Of a stretch of DNA of 64,000 nucleotides, positions 55,260 through 63,753 are shown in pieces (position 1 is the stretch's first letter; every line of letters begins with the position of its first letter). Position numbers and translations under genes: made by a program. Where the stretch lies: positions 1 through 64,000 of the forward strand of contig CAXXKI010000030.1 in the NCBI GenBank assembly GCA_963667855.2, given 5' to 3'. This DNA is from G963667855 sp963667855 (GTDB lineage Bacteria; Planctomycetota; Phycisphaerae; UBA1845). The notes under the pieces are model-generated. The model saw only the letters and a list, made by a program, of their open reading frames with translations. It did not search any database and was not told the origin of the DNA.

Positions 55260-55380
55260 TTCCGCGAGGTGACTGATTGTTACGATCTGCTGTTCGGCTA
55301 CCCTAATTTGCCCGACGGCCGTACTGAAAGAAAATGCAAATATTCGATACTGATTATAGCAATTAATCCACGTGGCGTCG
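55260..55380 (-). pseudogene. Vestigial N-terminus of a Cys-rich-type secreted protein
   Basis: The complementary reading matches the signal peptide of the intact gene at 59869 (FAFSFSTAVGQ versus FAFSFSTALGQ, with adjoining bases nearly identical), then diverges into an unrelated open frame. No start codon remains in frame. Shows that a second copy of that gene once stood here, together with its leader at 55538-55742. Confidence 0.7.
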
Positions 55381-55537
55381 TATAGTTTTTTCAGAGAATT
55401 TCGTAATTATCGCTTCCGACGAAAGTGTTTTGCCTTCGGCAGAATTCGCCGCGAGCAAGCCGCGGTAAACTTTTCGCTCAATATTTCCCTCAATCATCCC
55501 AAGTTACGAACGTGCTCCTTTCGAGCCGCGGCGGTCG

Positions 55538-55742
55538 CGGTTAGGAGATAGGCTCACTGCGGGGCCTGGGCAAACCAGCCCCACACTAAGCCGGGATGTG
55601 GAGACGCATATTGCAGTTACGCAACAAACGGATGGCCACGAAAAGCGGGAATGCCTAATGTCTCCGATGGGGATACCCAGAGCGGATGAGATTATCTACA
55701 CCGTATTCTGTCCCCGATCAGTGGAGTAATATCATGCAAACC
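55538..55742. repeat. Structured leader repeat, copy 1
   Basis: About 205 bp that recur at 60085-60288. Shared features include CGGTTAGGAGAT, CTGG-GCAAA-CCAG, TTGCAGTTACGCAA and TATTCTGTCCCCGATCAGTG. The outer stem is weaker here (GGCTCACTGCGGGG with CCCCACACTAAGCC, several mismatches). Confidence 0.8.
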
Positions 55743-55785
55743 GGCAATAAATTATGTCCTGCGAAAAAACGATTCTCTGGCGTCT

Positions 55786-56714
55786 TTAACCTTCCCCGGC
55801 TTTGAATGAATCTAATACGGTTACGTCGTCTTTGGCTTCCGTGATACCATCGCCATCTCCCACATTTAAAGGCAGGTCCAACTCGTGCGGCCTGCGGATC
55901 ATTTGAAGTATTTGGTTATTAGGATCGCCGCGTGCCATAACCCCACCGGCAATACCGATGATCACTACGGTTTTATTGTCATCTCCAAGGATGTACGCTG
56001 GAGAACCGGAAGCTCCCTGTGGTATCGGTTGTTTTGCCTTTGTTAAAAGAAATTCCTCGAGTCTTGCATCGGAGCAAGCGAGCGGTCTGTACGCGCACGC
56101 CAAACGGAATCGCCTTCTATACCGCAAATCGGGGTCGTGACAATTGACTTTACCGCTATTCAGTGTAGTTTGTAAATAAGCGACAGCCACACTCCTATGC
56201 CTGGGAATTCCACACCTGAAGTCGAATTCAACAAACTCGGGTATCTCGGGAAGCTCGCACTGAAACCGCCTTTCAGCGTCAAGAAGTATATCCAACTCTT
56301 CGTCTGTTCTTTCGGCCATAATGGGTATTTGCCTTAATTCGTCACGGGAGTAATCGCCGAGTTTAGACAGGCGAATGATGGCCCACCCGCTTGCGTCGGT
56401 TGGGCCATCAACTCGCTGAACTATAGAGTAAAGCCAAAAGCAGTTGTCAACCAGAATCGGCCCTTCCGGGAGGTCAGGATTTTCGCCCAGCAGGGGGGGG
56501 GGAATTGATGGGGGCTTAACAGTAACTCCCGATCTCCAATAACGGTAGCCGATCCACCAGGCATCTTTTTTTCGCTAGTGGGAAACAAGACAGCGACAAC
56601 CGGGATCTCCGAAAGCACAGACGCAAGCTGCTCAAGCTCAAGCTGTTTATCTACGCAGCCAACCGAAGAAACCGAAGCGATAATGGATAATACCAATGTT
56701 TTTGTGTGCCTCAT
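55786..56714 (-). pseudogene. PA-clan protease-like lipoprotein, paralogue 5, frameshifted
   Basis: The N-terminal part (56421-56714, lipobox V-S-S-V-G-C, GSATVIGDRELLLSPHQ) and the C-terminal part (55786-56319, QGASGSPAYILGDDNKTV) are in different frames. They break at a run of ten G (56493-56502; ten C in the coding strand) just after the catalytic-type His. One more or two fewer C would restore GENPDLPEGPILVDNC in frame. Either a phase-variable contingency gene, a recent mutation or a sequencing slip. It retains a ribosome binding site (GAGGGAAGTA) before its ATG. Confidence 0.85.
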
Positions 56715-56738
56715 TACTTCCCTCGTTTTAACGCTAAT

Positions 56739-57665
56739 CTAACCTTCCCCGGCTTTGAATGAATCTAATACGGTTACGTCGTCTTTGGCTTCCTTGTTAC
56801 CATCGCTATCTTCCACATTTAAAGGCAGGTCCAACTCGTGCGGTCTGCGGATCATTTGAAGTACTTGGTCATTAGGGTCGCCGCGTGCCATAGCCCCACC
56901 GGCAATACCGATGATTACTACGGTTTTATTGTCATCTCCAAGGATGTACGCTGGAGAACCGGAAGCTCCCTGTGGTATCGGTTGTTTTGCCTTTATTAAA
57001 AGGAATTCCTCAAGTCTTGCATCGGGGCAAACGAGCGGTTTGTATACGCATCCCAAACGAAATTTCCTTTGGTACCGTAGATCAGGATCGTAGAATTTGA
57101 GTTTCCTCCTATCCAGGACAGTTTGCAAGTAGGCGACAGCCACACTCCTATGCCTGGGAATATCACGCCTAAAATCGAATTTGACCGATTCAGGAACTTC
57201 GGGAAGCTCGCACTGAAACCGCCTTTCCGCGTTAACAAGTCTATTCAGCTCTTCGTCTGTTCTTTCGGCTATAATGGGTATTTGCCTTAATTCGTCACGG
57301 GAGTAATCGCCGAGTTTAGACAGGCGAATGATGGCCCACCCGCTTGCGTCGGTTGGGCCATCAACTCGCTGGACTATGGAGTAAATCCAGAAGCAGTTGT
57401 CAACCAGAACCGGCCCTTTCGGGAGGTCAGGATTCGTTCCTGCCAGATCATGAAGTTGATGGGGACTTAGCAGCAACTCCCGATCTCCAATAACGGTGGC
57501 CGAACCAATTGGTACCCCTGTTTCAGCAGTGGGAAACAAGATAGGGACAACCGGAATCTCCGAAAACACGGAAGCAAGCTGCTCAAGCTCAAACTGTTTA
57601 TCTACGCAGCCTGGAGAGATTAATAAAACGGTAATCGTTAATACCAAGATTCCGGTTAACTTCAT
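56739..57665 (-). CDS. PA-clan protease-like lipoprotein, paralogue 6 (duplicated block)
   Basis: 308 residues, lipobox I-S-P-G-C. His in DRELLLSPHQLHDLAGTNPD, Ser in QGASGSPAYILGDDNKTVVI. First third identical to the 50284-51216 copy; the central stretch resembles paralogue 5 instead (PRHRSVAVAYLQT, YKPLVCPDARLEEF). Closest to the TlpA gene upstream, with a 63 bp gap. Likely an anchored serine protease or a catalytically impaired relative that binds peptides. Confidence 0.8.
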   Translation of the reverse strand: MKLTGILVLTITVLLISPGCVDKQFELEQLASVFSEIPVVPILFPTAETGVPIGSATVIGDRELLLSPHQLHDLAGTNPDLPKGPVLVDNCFWIYSIVQRVDGPTDASGWAIIRLSKLGDYSRDELRQIPIIAERTDEELNRLVNAERRFQCELPEVPESVKFDFRRDIPRHRSVAVAYLQTVLDRRKLKFYDPDLRYQRKFRLGCVYKPLVCPDARLEEFLLIKAKQPIPQGASGSPAYILGDDNKTVVIIGIAGGAMARGDPNDQVLQMIRRPHELDLPLNVEDSDGNKEAKDDVTVLDSFKAGEG

Positions 57666-57728
57666 CTTATTTTCCTGTTTTCGGTTGATTCTTACAAAAC
57701 TTACCGACTTCTCTAATGCGATATGGTT

Positions 57729-58925
57729 TTATCCAGTAGATCGGGACGGCGTTTTCAGCAATTCGGTAATGGTGTTTTCTATTTCCCGTTGAGAATAGTC
57801 GCTGCCGGGATGTCCGTACCAGCGCAATACGCCGTCCGGCCCGATCACGAACATCTGCGGCAGGGCATTCTCGCCAACAGTGTCATAATAGAGCGGTATC
57901 TGCTTTTGCGGTACAACCGTCAGCTTCCATGGTAATCCCAGGCGAGCCAGTTTGTCGTCGGGTGTTGCCTCTATATTAAACCCCAGAGTCTTTAACGTAT
58001 TAATAGCGGTTTCCCGCTCTCTTGTATCCTCGATTTTCACGCCGTTACGGGCAAGTGCATCCAGCACGGCCCCTTTAAGGTCTGGCGTTTCCATCGATAC
58101 GCCGAGCTTGTTCAATATACCAAGTACAGGATCCGACTGGCTGCGCATGCGGACCAGGCCATTGAAGGCACGCTTTCGGGCCAGAGTGTCGGTAGAGGCG
58201 TCAAAATTCACGCTCGCAAAAACAACATTTTCATCTTTCAGCTTGTCACTTAATCCCATCAGCCAGGGCATTTTTGACATGCACGGACTGCACCAGGTCG
58301 CCCACCAGTCCATTACCACAACTTTACCCTGCAATTGAGATAAATCGGTGATTTCGCCGTTGTCGCTTACCAGGCGGAACGGAAAAGACTTACCTATACG
58401 CGGGAATGTTAAAACCGTATCGAAACTATCCTTCAATCTTCCCGCGGCAGCTTGCGCCTTCCTTTGAGCCGCGTCTGATGACGGCCTCAATAATCCTATC
58501 CTGGCGATTTCTACCGAAGGTGCTTCAACCGTATTCCCATCAGCATTCCTTGCCGATGGGTAATAGATGTAATACGAACCATTGGGGTGCCACGAACCGC
58601 CTCCGCAGGACAAGCCGACCGGTTTGCCTGCGGAGTCGAGACCAATCGGCCTTATGTCGTCAATGCTTCCGTCCGGAGTTTTTGCCGTAATTGTCAGCAG
58701 GCCCACTCCGTCAAAGGAAATTGCTCCGTTTTCATCGATTCCTTTGGTTCCTTCGGTTTCGGATTCCATTGTCACCAGGATCAGCCGCTCAACCTGGACC
58801 GCATTCCCTTCATGTCCGGGAACGGGGCGAGGCGAAAGGAGAGTAACCCAATCCGAAGCCAGGAGAGCTGCCGGCGAAAAAAGGCATATGAAAACTGCTG
58901 GTATAATGCGAAGAAATCTCTGCAT
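57729..58925 (-). CDS. Periplasmic TlpA-like thioredoxin protein, copy 2
   Basis: ATG 58925 follows GGAGATTACCT. Same architecture as the 51280 copy and almost the same protein: signal peptide (IPAVFICLFSPAALLASD), unknown N-domain, WWATWCSPCMSKMPW and LPQMFVIGPDGVLRWYG. Scattered substitutions (P for L in the signal, PRIGKSFPF for PQIGKAFPF) show recent divergence. Followed 63 bp later by lipoprotein paralogue 6, its probable operon partner. Confidence 0.88.
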   Translation of the reverse strand: MQRFLRIIPAVFICLFSPAALLASDWVTLLSPRPVPGHEGNAVQVERLILVTMESETEGTKGIDENGAISFDGVGLLTITAKTPDGSIDDIRPIGLDSAGKPVGLSCGGGSWHPNGSYYIYYPSARNADGNTVEAPSVEIARIGLLRPSSDAAQRKAQAAAGRLKDSFDTVLTFPRIGKSFPFRLVSDNGEITDLSQLQGKVVVMDWWATWCSPCMSKMPWLMGLSDKLKDENVVFASVNFDASTDTLARKRAFNGLVRMRSQSDPVLGILNKLGVSMETPDLKGAVLDALARNGVKIEDTRERETAINTLKTLGFNIEATPDDKLARLGLPWKLTVVPQKQIPLYYDTVGENALPQMFVIGPDGVLRWYGHPGSDYSQREIENTITELLKTPSRSTG

Positions 58926-59080
58926 AGGTAATCTCCGAATGTTAAGAGCATTGTTAACCTAAAACGGTAAGCGTTGCTTTAACCATTTCCCTTATCGGAC
59001 TTCACTTACTTGCTAGCTTCCTCGCGATAGTTGACGGTACTAACGCGAGGAAGCTTTAAAGAAGCAGACTGTTGAAATGG

Positions 59081-59869
59081 TTAGCTTTCTTCAATCTCAG
59101 CTATTACTAGTAATACTTCAGACACTTTATCAATGGTACATTTCCCGGACGAAGTTGTTTTTGTGCATACGCATACGGGCGTCTTACCTTTTGGACAACA
59201 TGCACTTGCTGGACCAAGCGGACCGGTACAAGAACATGATCCACCAGGACAATTCGCTATTCCTGCCGGTTCGATTAAGCTTCCCCACATAGCTTCTGCC
59301 GTGAATTCGCCGAATTGCGGACGGACTTCAATATCCGAAGTATGTGATATGTCTTGATCATCGCTTTCGCCGGTTTGCTGAAAATCTTCAATAAGGGCAG
59401 TGTCGATTTTTAATGATGACCTCAAACCCACCCACGCGGTGATACTCGTCGTTATTTCATCATTATCAACCGCCAAGATTAAATCGCCGGCTTCACTTAT
59501 ATACGCTGTTAGCTCACCGGAAAGATCAAACTCGCCTGGAGTATCCAAACCAAATGATACTGCGTCGTATAGTCCACAGTCATCCGTATCCGGGCCAAAG
59601 ATGACCATTATTATGTCGTTACTTGCTATCACTTGCCCCGGTCCTACGTATGGCATGTCGACAGGAAACATTGCTTTCTTCTCTGCCACCATAGCCTCGA
59701 AAACAACAGAACCAAGATCGACATAACCGTTGTCACCCACTTGGACTACTCCGACACCATCTGTGATGTTTGCGGTGACGTTGTCCGCTTGACTTACTTG
59801 GCCCAGAGCCGTACTGAAAGAAAATGCAAATACTCCGATAGTCATTATAGCAATCATTCTTCGTAACAT
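59081..59869 (-). CDS. Secreted protein with Cys-rich C-terminus
   Basis: A 262-residue exported protein (signal MTIGVFAFSFSTALGQ) with a beta-rich body (VGDNGYVDLGSVVFEAMVAE, VGPGQVIASNDIIMVIFGP) and ten Cys in the last 60 residues, mostly in NCPGGSCSCTGPLGP and ACCPKGKTPVCVC. The even number of close-set Cys suggests disulfide folding, so the neighbouring TlpA-like proteins are possible folding partners. The gene heads the minus-strand array; its 5' side carries the structured repeat at 60085-60288. Family not recognised. Confidence 0.7.
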   Translation of the reverse strand: MLRRMIAIMTIGVFAFSFSTALGQVSQADNVTANITDGVGVVQVGDNGYVDLGSVVFEAMVAEKKAMFPVDMPYVGPGQVIASNDIIMVIFGPDTDDCGLYDAVSFGLDTPGEFDLSGELTAYISEAGDLILAVDNDEITTSITAWVGLRSSLKIDTALIEDFQQTGESDDQDISHTSDIEVRPQFGEFTAEAMWGSLIEPAGIANCPGGSCSCTGPLGPASACCPKGKTPVCVCTKTTSSGKCTIDKVSEVLLVIAEIEES

Positions 59870-60084
59870 GGTATAATCCTTTCAAGAAATTTAGCGTTAT
59901 TGTTTGGGGCGCATCCGTTTCGCCTGAGTTCGCCTTGGGCGAAGCGTGGTGCGCTCTTAGCTTATTTACTCCCTCTCTTATTCCAGGTTATTGATTTTCC
60001 CTCTTATCCCGAGTTACGGGGCATCAGTCCCGATGACGAGGTTCCCCAGAATACGGGCGTACCTCTCCCGTGCCGCTGGGGGGG

Positions 60085-60288
60085 GCGGTTAGGAGATGGG
60101 CTTACTGCGGGGACTGGGCAAACCAGATCCGCAGTAAGCCGGGACATGGAAACGTGTATTGCAGTTACGCAATAAACGGAGGTCCACGGGATGTGGGAAT
60201 ACCTAATGTTCCCGACGGGGATACCCGGAGCGTAGAGAGTATCTGTGCCATATTCTGTCCCCGATCAGTGGTAATATCATTCAAACCG
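60085..60288. repeat. Structured leader repeat, copy 2
   Basis: Partner of 55538-55742. Contains a perfect 12-pair stem, GGCTTACTGCGG (60099-60110) with CCGCAGTAAGCC (60129-60140), enclosing CTGG-GCAAA-CCAG, then a smaller hairpin ATTGC-AGTTAC-GCAAT. The stem is imperfect in copy 1 but the inner hairpin and loop sequences are conserved in both. It lies 216-420 bp upstream of the Cys-rich gene start. Confidence 0.8.
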
Positions 60289-61279
60289 TATAGGCCGCAG
60301 ACCTGCAGCAGAGTTGTCTACAGGTCTTGTATTGCCGCGCGACGGGTTAGCGAAGATTGTCAAGGAGGGCAGCGCCCGCAAGCAGGCGCAGACCATCCTC
60401 CCCGACCTCGTGTACTCTGTTTCACGCGGCTTCAATAAAAAACGTGACTGCGAATCAAAGAACTGAAAAATCTCGCATCAATGGCCTAAGAGCATTTCGT
60501 GTACCATTACGCGATTTCCGCGAAGAAACCGGAAACGCTTTTCCGGGTATCTTGAGTAAGTGAGTATGGGGTAAACAGTTACGGTCAGAGAAATAGCTGA
60601 AAAATCTTTTACGTTTGCTCGTTGGACACCTACTCCATCAGGTCAGGTGTCCAAAACGGCCCGTTTTTGGACACTTCGTGGACAGCTGTAAGCTCGTTGT
60701 TTGCAAGCAGTTATGGCAAAGACCTTGTTCAGCGAAAATCGCGGTGTTGCCGGGAATTCAGATAACGTCTTGCTGTTGAACGAGTTATAGCTTTTCAGGA
60801 GGTGTCCATCAGGTGTCCAAAAAACGATAGGGTGGTCACCCCAGGGAAAGGCCCCTAATTTAATAGATCCGCTGGTATCGTTAGCTCGCTTGCTGCGTGA
60901 TCGCCAGGTGACGTAAAATATCGATGCGACAGAGGAAATCCTAAGAGAATCGGCTTTCGGTCCGTCGTGGCTTGGACCTTGTTAAGCTGTTTTCATCTGC
61001 CTTCAATTCGATATTTATTCCGCCATAGCGGATGAGCGGGGGTTGTAACGACGTTTGAAGGATACAACGGAAATCGCGCCGAACCTCCTATTGAGATGTG
61101 CGATGAGCGGGTGCATCTCGTCCGGACACTGACGCTTTTCCGAAATCAAGCACAGGTATTTGAATTCTCACTGGAATAATTGCTTGAATTTCGAGAGAAC
61201 GGCCGCTATCGTAATATTGTCGCCCAGAGCCTTTCAGTTGGCCTTTGACAACTCAGGTTTGCCGGTAGGGAAAAGGACA
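60289..61279. other. About 990 bp without a supported gene
   Basis: Short plus-strand frames around 60300-60470 (one reading LVLPRDGLAKIVKEGSARKQ before a stop near 60465) lack start signals. Near 60625 and 60800 the motif GGACACCT/AGGTGTCC forms a hairpin (60625-60653) and recurs as direct copies at 60800-60818. The ribosome binding site of the next gene is at 61274. Confidence 0.5.
60625..60653. repeat. AGGTGTCC palindrome
   Basis: GGACACCT-(13 bases)-AGGTGTCC, with AGGTGTCC also at 60800-60807 and 60811-60818. Reads like a small repeat element; no mobile gene is attached. Confidence 0.6.
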
Positions 61280-62827
61280 ATGGAAACGAAAACAACCCGC
61301 TGGGTTGCCCTGGTGGTTATGTGTCTTGCCGTAGTGGTTTTTGCATACCCTCTTCAGGCTGAAGAATCGCCCGCTGACGCGACTACTCCTATTGCCATCC
61401 CTGGAGTTAAAAACGTCTTTCTCGATCCTCCCGACGATTATGTAATGCGTCGTTGCGATGCCGACCCAACAGTCCATTCCATATCGACCAACGGACCAGA
61501 ATTCATATACGCCACCATCGGAAGATGGGATCCAGTGGACGCTTACGCCGACAGGTATTACGGTAACTATAATACCAACGGCGGTTATGCCCGAATTGAT
61601 ATGGTTTTCGATGGTTTGGTTAATCCACCGGGAACGGTGTTGGGTTCTTATATGCCTGCGAAATACGGGCCCAACCCCTTGTTTGCGTGGATGGAACTGG
61701 ATATGGATGTTAACGCCAATACCGGCGGCGACACCGACTACGAGTTTCTGGGATATCATTCGAACGTAGCGCGTTTTGGCGGAATTCCCAAAGGAGAGCG
61801 ATTCGTCAATCGTATTGGTATTGACGGCTATGAATGGAACGGTGTTTTTGGAAGCTTACCTGCGACTTATCGTGACGGTGCAGATCTTTCCTACCGGTTT
61901 CAGGGGGATTGGATTGAAGAAGTTAACGATATAGGCAGTAACGGAGATAAAGATCAAACTTTTGAACCGGGAGAAACCTGGATAATCGAAACAACAATGC
62001 GCAATGCGTACGGCTACGATCGAATTACTTATAGTTCTGGTTACGGCCACCTTATTCAAATTCGATTTCACCATTCAATCGTGGAAGACCGGACAACAAT
62101 CTGTATGGTTCTTCCCTTGACGAACTACGATTATGCTATTCTCAACAATGAAATGCCTGTTCAGAGTAACGATTTCTCCAGTTTAAACGCTAGCTCTGCT
62201 TACGAATACCTCGGGATTTTATATGAAAGTGCATTTGATCCTTTTCCGGAAGCGATTAGTCATCCCCACTGGCCGCTACTGGCAGAATGGGGAGTTCAAG
62301 ACCCCCTCACTTACATAGATCCTTCCTTATGGAGGTTCACCATATATTGTTCATCTACTACGCACCAAGAGCCTAGCGGAGGAACTCCGTGGGTATTGTC
62401 AGACGTGTGGCCTAATCCCGTAATCGGAGACTTCAACGGCGACGGGCTGGTGAGTGAGTCCGACCGGCAGATGATGGTCGATTACATCGCGTATTGGGAT
62501 GGAAACGGCCAGAGAGATGCTGATGGAACAGTTAATTCCATCATTGATATTGTAGATTTCCCCTACAGATACAGCGTCTACGACACCGACTATGATGGAT
62601 TCGTTTCCACGGCGGGGTTTGCCCATCAGTCGCCGGGCGATTACGACAACGACGGCGACGTAGACTTAGCCGACTATCGCATGTTTCAGCTCTGCTTTTC
62701 TCCAACCCAGTTGGACGCAGGGCTTTTGGATAACGTCGGATGCCTGGATGCTTTCGACGACGATGATGATCTGGATATCGATCTGGCCGACCTGGAAGAT
62801 TTCACGGCTGTCCTGATGGGGCCGTAA
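61280..62827 (+). CDS. Secreted protein with dockerin-like C-terminus
   Basis: ATG 61280 follows AAAAGGAC; an in-frame earlier ATG is not supported. Signal peptide (VALVVMCLAVVVFAYPLQAE), then about 350 residues with no recognised enzyme site (YMPAKYGPNPLFAWMELDMD, GDTDYEFLGYHSNVARFGG, a beta-rich body). The C-terminal 130 residues hold several EF-hand-like dockerin segments (DFNGDGLVSESDRQMMVDYI, DYDNDGDVDLADYRMFQLCF and DDDDLDIDLADLEDFTAVL). Probably a calcium-binding secreted protein. Confidence 0.8.
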   Translation: METKTTRWVALVVMCLAVVVFAYPLQAEESPADATTPIAIPGVKNVFLDPPDDYVMRRCDADPTVHSISTNGPEFIYATIGRWDPVDAYADRYYGNYNTNGGYARIDMVFDGLVNPPGTVLGSYMPAKYGPNPLFAWMELDMDVNANTGGDTDYEFLGYHSNVARFGGIPKGERFVNRIGIDGYEWNGVFGSLPATYRDGADLSYRFQGDWIEEVNDIGSNGDKDQTFEPGETWIIETTMRNAYGYDRITYSSGYGHLIQIRFHHSIVEDRTTICMVLPLTNYDYAILNNEMPVQSNDFSSLNASSAYEYLGILYESAFDPFPEAISHPHWPLLAEWGVQDPLTYIDPSLWRFTIYCSSTTHQEPSGGTPWVLSDVWPNPVIGDFNGDGLVSESDRQMMVDYIAYWDGNGQRDADGTVNSIIDIVDFPYRYSVYDTDYDGFVSTAGFAHQSPGDYDNDGDVDLADYRMFQLCFSPTQLDAGLLDNVGCLDAFDDDDDLDIDLADLEDFTAVLMGP

Positions 62828-62910
62828 AACCGTGTTATTGAGTGTTTGATCGATACCTGATTGCATCTCTTTTAACTGGAAGAAGGCCGGAAATCCTATG
62901 GAGGGGCAAA

Positions 62911-63744
62911 ATGCCTGCAATTGCCAAGGCAATTACTGTCAATAAACGCCGAAGCGGTAGAAGGAAAGTCAACTCAACCGCTTTCAGCTTAGTGGAGTTG
63001 CTGGCGGCTCTATTCATAATAGCAATGTTGCTGGTGTTTGCGGTTCCCTCCCTGGTAAGAGCACGGCAGAAGATGGATACTGTTCTATGCGCCAACCAGG
63101 GGCGGGCAATAGCCACCGACTTCCAGATTTTCGCTGATGAATACGCACGCGGCTGGCGGGGGGACAGCGAAGAGTTGGGTAACCGCTTCGATGCCCTCGA
63201 TTTCCTTGAAAAACAGTATTATGTAGGCGAGTTTGCCAAAAACGAAAACGAGGAATTCGAGGAGTATGAGCGGGGAACCATGCAATTGATCTGCCCTTCG
63301 GTAAAACAGGGCTTAGGGCGTCTCCCTAATAGGCAAAAACCGTATAAACCAGCGGTCCATCCCCGGGGAAAGGTAAGTTACGCCATGAATCGACGATTAT
63401 TCATGGCCCCGGTTACCAGGCCAAGCGGCGCCATATGGGAGAGACCGGTAGCTCTCAGCGAACGCGTGCTTACCGACCCTTACGTCCCATTGATGTTCGA
63501 CGTTGACGCCCAGGCTGCCATGGACAGCGTTGGACATATGGAATTCACATATCTGCCTTTCTTCAGCGCTCCGTATCTGCCGGGCGATGAGTACTGGTTC
63601 CCAGCCAAAAGGCATCAAGGTAAAATCAACATCGTTTTCATCGGCGGACACGTGGTTACCACCAAGGATCCCTTGAAAGGCCGAGAAGAAAGCTGGAAAT
63701 GGCATCCGCCTGTTGAACCGCAGATGGAAACCGGTATGCGGTAG
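62911..63744 (+). CDS. Type II secretion prepilin-like protein, planctomycete type
   Basis: ATG 62911 follows GGAGG with spacing 6; the longer frame has no signal. N-terminal prepilin cleavage/methylation motif (STAFSLVELLAALFIIAMLL VF, shown split), then a globular domain ending in FIGGHVVTTKDPLKG, as in the many pseudopilin-like proteins that planctomycetes encode. AKRHQGKINIVFIGGHV matches the conserved C-terminal part of that family. Single copy here; precedes a membrane protein by 9 bp. Confidence 0.88.
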   Translation: MPAIAKAITVNKRRSGRRKVNSTAFSLVELLAALFIIAMLLVFAVPSLVRARQKMDTVLCANQGRAIATDFQIFADEYARGWRGDSEELGNRFDALDFLEKQYYVGEFAKNENEEFEEYERGTMQLICPSVKQGLGRLPNRQKPYKPAVHPRGKVSYAMNRRLFMAPVTRPSGAIWERPVALSERVLTDPYVPLMFDVDAQAAMDSVGHMEFTYLPFFSAPYLPGDEYWFPAKRHQGKINIVFIGGHVVTTKDPLKGREESWKWHPPVEPQMETGMR

Positions 63745-63753
63745 AGGTAATAA

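Larger units (their letters stand above)
56739..58950 (-). repeat. Duplicated block, copy 2 (partner 50284-52500)
   Basis: Second member of the 2.2 kb duplication described for copy 1; includes the intergenic bases between the lipoprotein and TlpA genes. Confidence 0.9.

Noticed and set aside
55538..60288. Group II intron or tRNA-like RNA in the leader repeat
   Set aside because: No domain V signature, reverse transcriptase or conserved intron ends; only local hairpins are visible.
60070..60438. 122-residue plus-strand frame in the leader repeat
   Set aside because: Composition is of noncoding repeat, the frame is broken in the other copy and no ribosome binding site precedes it.
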